A DNA stretch of 45,015 nt from Deferrisomatales bacterium (lineage in GTDB: Bacteria; Desulfobacterota; Deferrisomatia; Deferrisomatales; Deferrisomataceae). Shown piece after piece: positions 42,866 to 45,015 of this stretch. The DNA lies in contig JAJRUI010000056.1 of assembly GCA_024277875.1 (NCBI GenBank), positions 1 through 45,015 of the forward strand, in the 5' to 3' direction. The translations under genes and the position numbers were made by a program. The notes beneath the pieces are model-generated. The model was not told the origin of the DNA. It made no database searches and worked only from the letters and a program-made list of their open reading frames with translations. How positions within the stretch are numbered: position 1 is the first letter of the stretch; the number at the start of each line of letters is the position of its first letter.

Positions 42866-43933
42866 GTGGGCGCGCGCTGGCGCGCGGTTGCGGGGACCGT
42901 GCTCTTCGGGGTCGCGGTCGCCGCGTGCGGGGGGCCGGGGGCCGGCACCCGTGGGGACGGCCGGCCCGATCCCACCGTGCGGGCGGTGGACGCGCCGGTC
43001 CTCGTGCCGCCGGCCGTGAACCTGCTCGACCGGGACGTGCGGGTGGTCGCCGTGGTCCCGTTCGAGGGGCCGTCGGGTGCGGACCTGGCCCGCCGCCTGG
43101 CCGGACAGTTCGCCCGGGCCGGGATGTTCCAGGTCCTGACCCCGGCGCAGACCGAGGCGCGCCTGACCCGGGCCGGGGTGGGGGCGTCCTGGGACCCCGA
43201 CCCCACCTCCTTGCGGTGGATCCGCGAGCGGGCCGGGATCGACGCCGTGGTGGTGGGACGGGTCACCACGTTCCACGTGGACGACCGGGAGAAGGAAGGG
43301 GATACCTTCACCTTGACGCCCACGGGCCGGTTCCGGTTTGAGCGCAACGAAAAGGGGAAACTGGTGTACCGGGAGCAGATGGTGTACCGCCGGGTGCCCC
43401 TGTTCTGCCGGGCCGACCTCGGCACGGTCGCGGCCACGTACCGGGTGCTGGACACCCGCCGGGGGGACGTGGCCGCCACCCTGCCGTACCGGGTGTCCAC
43501 CGAGATGAGTTCGTTCTGCTACCGGGAGGACGTGCCCGAGGCGCTGAAGCGCCAGGCCCGCAACCGGCTGCTCAGGAAGCTGTTCACCCAGCTCAACAAC
43601 CGGTTCCTCACGGACGTGGTGCCCCGGCAGGCCCGCCGCCGGTTGTGGCTCCAGGTGAAACTCGGCGGCGCACCGGCCGAACTGGTTCGCCGCAACGAAC
43701 TGGCCGTGCTGCTGGCGTCCCGGGGGGAGTGGGAGCGCGCGATCGACCTGTGGCGCGACTGCCTGGACGCGCGGCCGGATCTGCCCGGGATCCACTACAA
43801 CATGGCCGTGGCGTGCCGGGCGCTGGGACGGGTCACCCGGGCCGAGAAACACCTGAAAAAGGCGCTGGCCCGGGACGACCGCCCGCTGTACCGGGACGCC
43901 CTCAGGTCGCTCCGGCCCGCGCCGGGAAGCTGA
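42866..43933 (+). CDS. Lipoprotein with CsgG/LpoB-like N-domain and C-terminal TPR
   Basis: The product is 355 aa. The lipoprotein signal ends in VAVAA-C21. The segment VRVVAVVPFEGPSGADLARRL through GIDAVVVGRVTTFHV resembles CsgG/LpoB-type domains (a 'PF' strand, then helix, then 'D-x-v-v-x-G-x-v'). A YRREQ/YRRVPL beta section follows. The last ~90 residues contain two TPR-like units (LLASRGEWERAIDLWRDCLD, MAVACRALGRVTRAEKHLKKAL). Probably an outer-membrane-anchored periplasmic assembly factor; function unknown. GTG start two bases after leuB. Confidence 0.75.
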   Translation: MGARWRAVAGTVLFGVAVAACGGPGAGTRGDGRPDPTVRAVDAPVLVPPAVNLLDRDVRVVAVVPFEGPSGADLARRLAGQFARAGMFQVLTPAQTEARLTRAGVGASWDPDPTSLRWIRERAGIDAVVVGRVTTFHVDDREKEGDTFTLTPTGRFRFERNEKGKLVYREQMVYRRVPLFCRADLGTVAATYRVLDTRRGDVAATLPYRVSTEMSSFCYREDVPEALKRQARNRLLRKLFTQLNNRFLTDVVPRQARRRLWLQVKLGGAPAELVRRNELAVLLASRGEWERAIDLWRDCLDARPDLPGIHYNMAVACRALGRVTRAEKHLKKALARDDRPLYRDALRSLRPAPGS

Positions 43934-43939
43934 GTCTCC

Positions 43940-44614
43940 TCACAATTTGAAGCGCGCCCGCCCCTTGGCCCGGCTGCGGGACGACGCGTACAGGTAGCCG
44001 AGCAACCACCCGAGCAGCAGCACCACCGCGCCCGAGAAGAACCAGTAGAACCGCTCCCGGGCGGTCAGCGCCCGGTTCTCGCTGCGCAGCCTCTCCAGCT
44101 CGGCCAGGGCGGTCTCGTGGGCTGCGGTGAGGCGCTCGGCCTTCTCCTTGAGGTCGATCACGCCCGCGTTGGTCTTCTTCCAGGCGTCGTACTCCTTGTT
44201 GACCTTTTTCAGCTCGCGAGACAGCTTGCGCACCCGGGCCGCCGACTGGTCCCCTTCCCGGGCCGCCTCTTTCAGCTCTTTTTGCAGCCGGGCCACCTCG
44301 CCTTTCAACCGGTCCACCTCTTGCCGGGCCGCTTCGAGCAGCGGGCCCTTGGGCGGATCGTCCGACAGGTACCGGGTCACCACCCAGCCGTCGTCCCCCT
44401 CCGGGGTGCGCACGTGGGTCCAGCCCTCCGAGTCCTCCAGGCGTTCCAGGGGCGTCCCCGTCCGGACCATGCGGAGGATCTTGAAGTCCAGGCCCGGCCC
44501 GGACCTCAGGGTGATCTCGACCTGGTCGGTCACGTAGGTGGTGGCGGCCAGGACCGCGGCCGGCACCAGGACCGCGGCCAGCAATAGCAGGATCGCGCGG
44601 CGGGCGGATCTCAT
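43940..44614 (-). CDS. SH3-domain coiled-coil membrane protein, TIGR04211-like (YgiM family)
   Basis: The product is 224 aa. A signal peptide (about 1-23) is followed by a bacterial SH3 domain (TTYVTDQVEITLRSGPGLDF to GDDGWVVTRYLSD, about 24-90), a long coiled coil (95-185; ARQEVDRLKGEVARLQKELK) and a C-terminal membrane helix (FYWFFSGAVVLLLGWLLGYL) with a basic cytoplasmic tail. This order is that of the TIGR04211 family. GAGGAG precedes the ATG. It converges on the TPR lipoprotein gene with only six bases between stops. Confidence 0.9.
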   Translation of the reverse strand: MRSARRAILLLLAAVLVPAAVLAATTYVTDQVEITLRSGPGLDFKILRMVRTGTPLERLEDSEGWTHVRTPEGDDGWVVTRYLSDDPPKGPLLEAARQEVDRLKGEVARLQKELKEAAREGDQSAARVRKLSRELKKVNKEYDAWKKTNAGVIDLKEKAERLTAAHETALAELERLRSENRALTARERFYWFFSGAVVLLLGWLLGYLYASSRSRAKGRARFKL

Positions 44615-44764
44615 GGGCGGGACTCCTCGGGTTCGGGGGAAGTGCCTTGGATACCACCCCCCCGCCGAACCCGTCAAGGCGGCGGGGGGAGCGTACATGC
44701 CCCCCGCGCGTCTTCCGGCTGAACCGGGCCGGGCCATCGCCGGACGGGATCCGGCCGGCGTCTG

Positions 44765-44773
44765 TGCTATCCT
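44765..44773 (+). promoter_or_regulatory. Putative extended -10 promoter of hsdM
   Basis: TGC-TATCCT lies about 92 bases before the hsdM ATG, in the 251-base gap divergent from the SH3 gene. Same TGC-TAnnnT form as upstream of tatA. Confidence 0.4.
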
Positions 44774-44865
44774 CCGGGGCGGGGCTTCGCGGCGGCCACC
44801 GTGCCGGCACCCCCGACCTGCTTTCCCCAGACCGAACGGATTCCCCACAGGAGGATTGCCCCACC

Positions 44866-45015
44866 ATGGAGTCGTCCCAGCTCACCTGGATCACCAACTT
44901 CATCTGGGGCATCGCGGACGACGTGCTCCGCGACCTGTACGTCCGGGGCAAGTACCGGGACGTCATCCTGCCCATGACCGTGATCCGGCGGCTCGACGCG
45001 GTGTTGGAGCCCACC
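44866..45015 (+). CDS. hsdM: Type I restriction-modification DNA methylase HsdM, N-terminal fragment cut by window
   Basis: Fifty codons are present up to the window edge. The product starts MESSQLTWITNFIWGIADDV and continues with RDLYVRGKYRDVILPMTVIR, the typical HsdM N-terminal helical domain seen before the N6-adenine methyltransferase core. AGGAGG is located twelve bases before the ATG. hsdS and hsdR should follow outside the window. Confidence 0.9.
   Translation, partial: MESSQLTWITNFIWGIADDVLRDLYVRGKYRDVILPMTVIRRLDAVLEPT

Overview
The window is very GC-rich (roughly 70%), densely coding, and reads as a chromosomal segment of an anaerobic Desulfobacterota/deltaproteobacterial-type bacterium. 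This rests on a DUF39/UPF0280/NIL-ferredoxin homocysteine operon, a fused TAXI-type TRAP transporter, an MXAN_6640-like metalloprotease, a DUF2232 gene inside the rpsF-rpsR-rplI-dnaB cluster, and a GlrK/QseG/GlrR-like operon. A Deferrisoma-like lineage is a guess. There is no rRNA, tRNA, CRISPR array, prophage or insertion sequence that I can recognise. The final 150 bases open a type I restriction-modification methylase gene.

Layout: 1-3220 holds an ABC-class ATPase (cut by the window edge), a glutaredoxin-thioredoxin reductase fusion and an SpoU-type RNA methyltransferase. 3231-6862 is a leftward TRAP operon (solute-binding protein, fused permease, universal stress protein). 7085-10808 is a rightward operon for homocysteine synthesis from aspartate semialdehyde and sulfide, with a TolC-family gene overlapping its end. 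10915-12557 is leftward glnB-amtB behind a near-consensus sigma-54 promoter. 12851-17020 encodes a large Ca-binding-repeat lipoprotein interrupted by an in-frame UAG, followed by a secreted metalloprotease. 18655-22340 is rpsF-rpsR-DUF2232-rplI-dnaB, then tatA. 22677-26063 is a leftward operon (fxsA, Gdt1-like, ABC-F, unknown); fxsA also carries an in-frame UAG followed by a family-like C-terminal tail.

26353-30746 holds two small rightward genes and the leftward glrK-qseG-glrR operon. Immediately beyond glrR lies what I consider the most interesting element. It is a near-perfect sigma-54 promoter on the glrR strand, two dyads upstream of it in the TGTC-N10-GACA form known for enterobacterial GlrR, and a hairpin plus U6 terminator about 75 nt downstream of the predicted start. 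No open reading frame fits between, so this looks like a GlrR-controlled small RNA gene, by analogy with glmY.

30901-35728 holds an RpiR-family regulator preceded by two identical-form palindromic operators (one on its promoter, one touching its start codon), then a BKACE enzyme, a class III aminotransferase and a divergent class II aldolase, probably an uncharacterised catabolic pathway. 35771-41570 is leftward: receiver-histidine kinase, HDOD protein, GAF-histidine kinase and an orphan Tat-exported molybdopterin-family protein. 41784-45015 has leuB, a TPR lipoprotein, an SH3/coiled-coil membrane protein and the start of hsdM.
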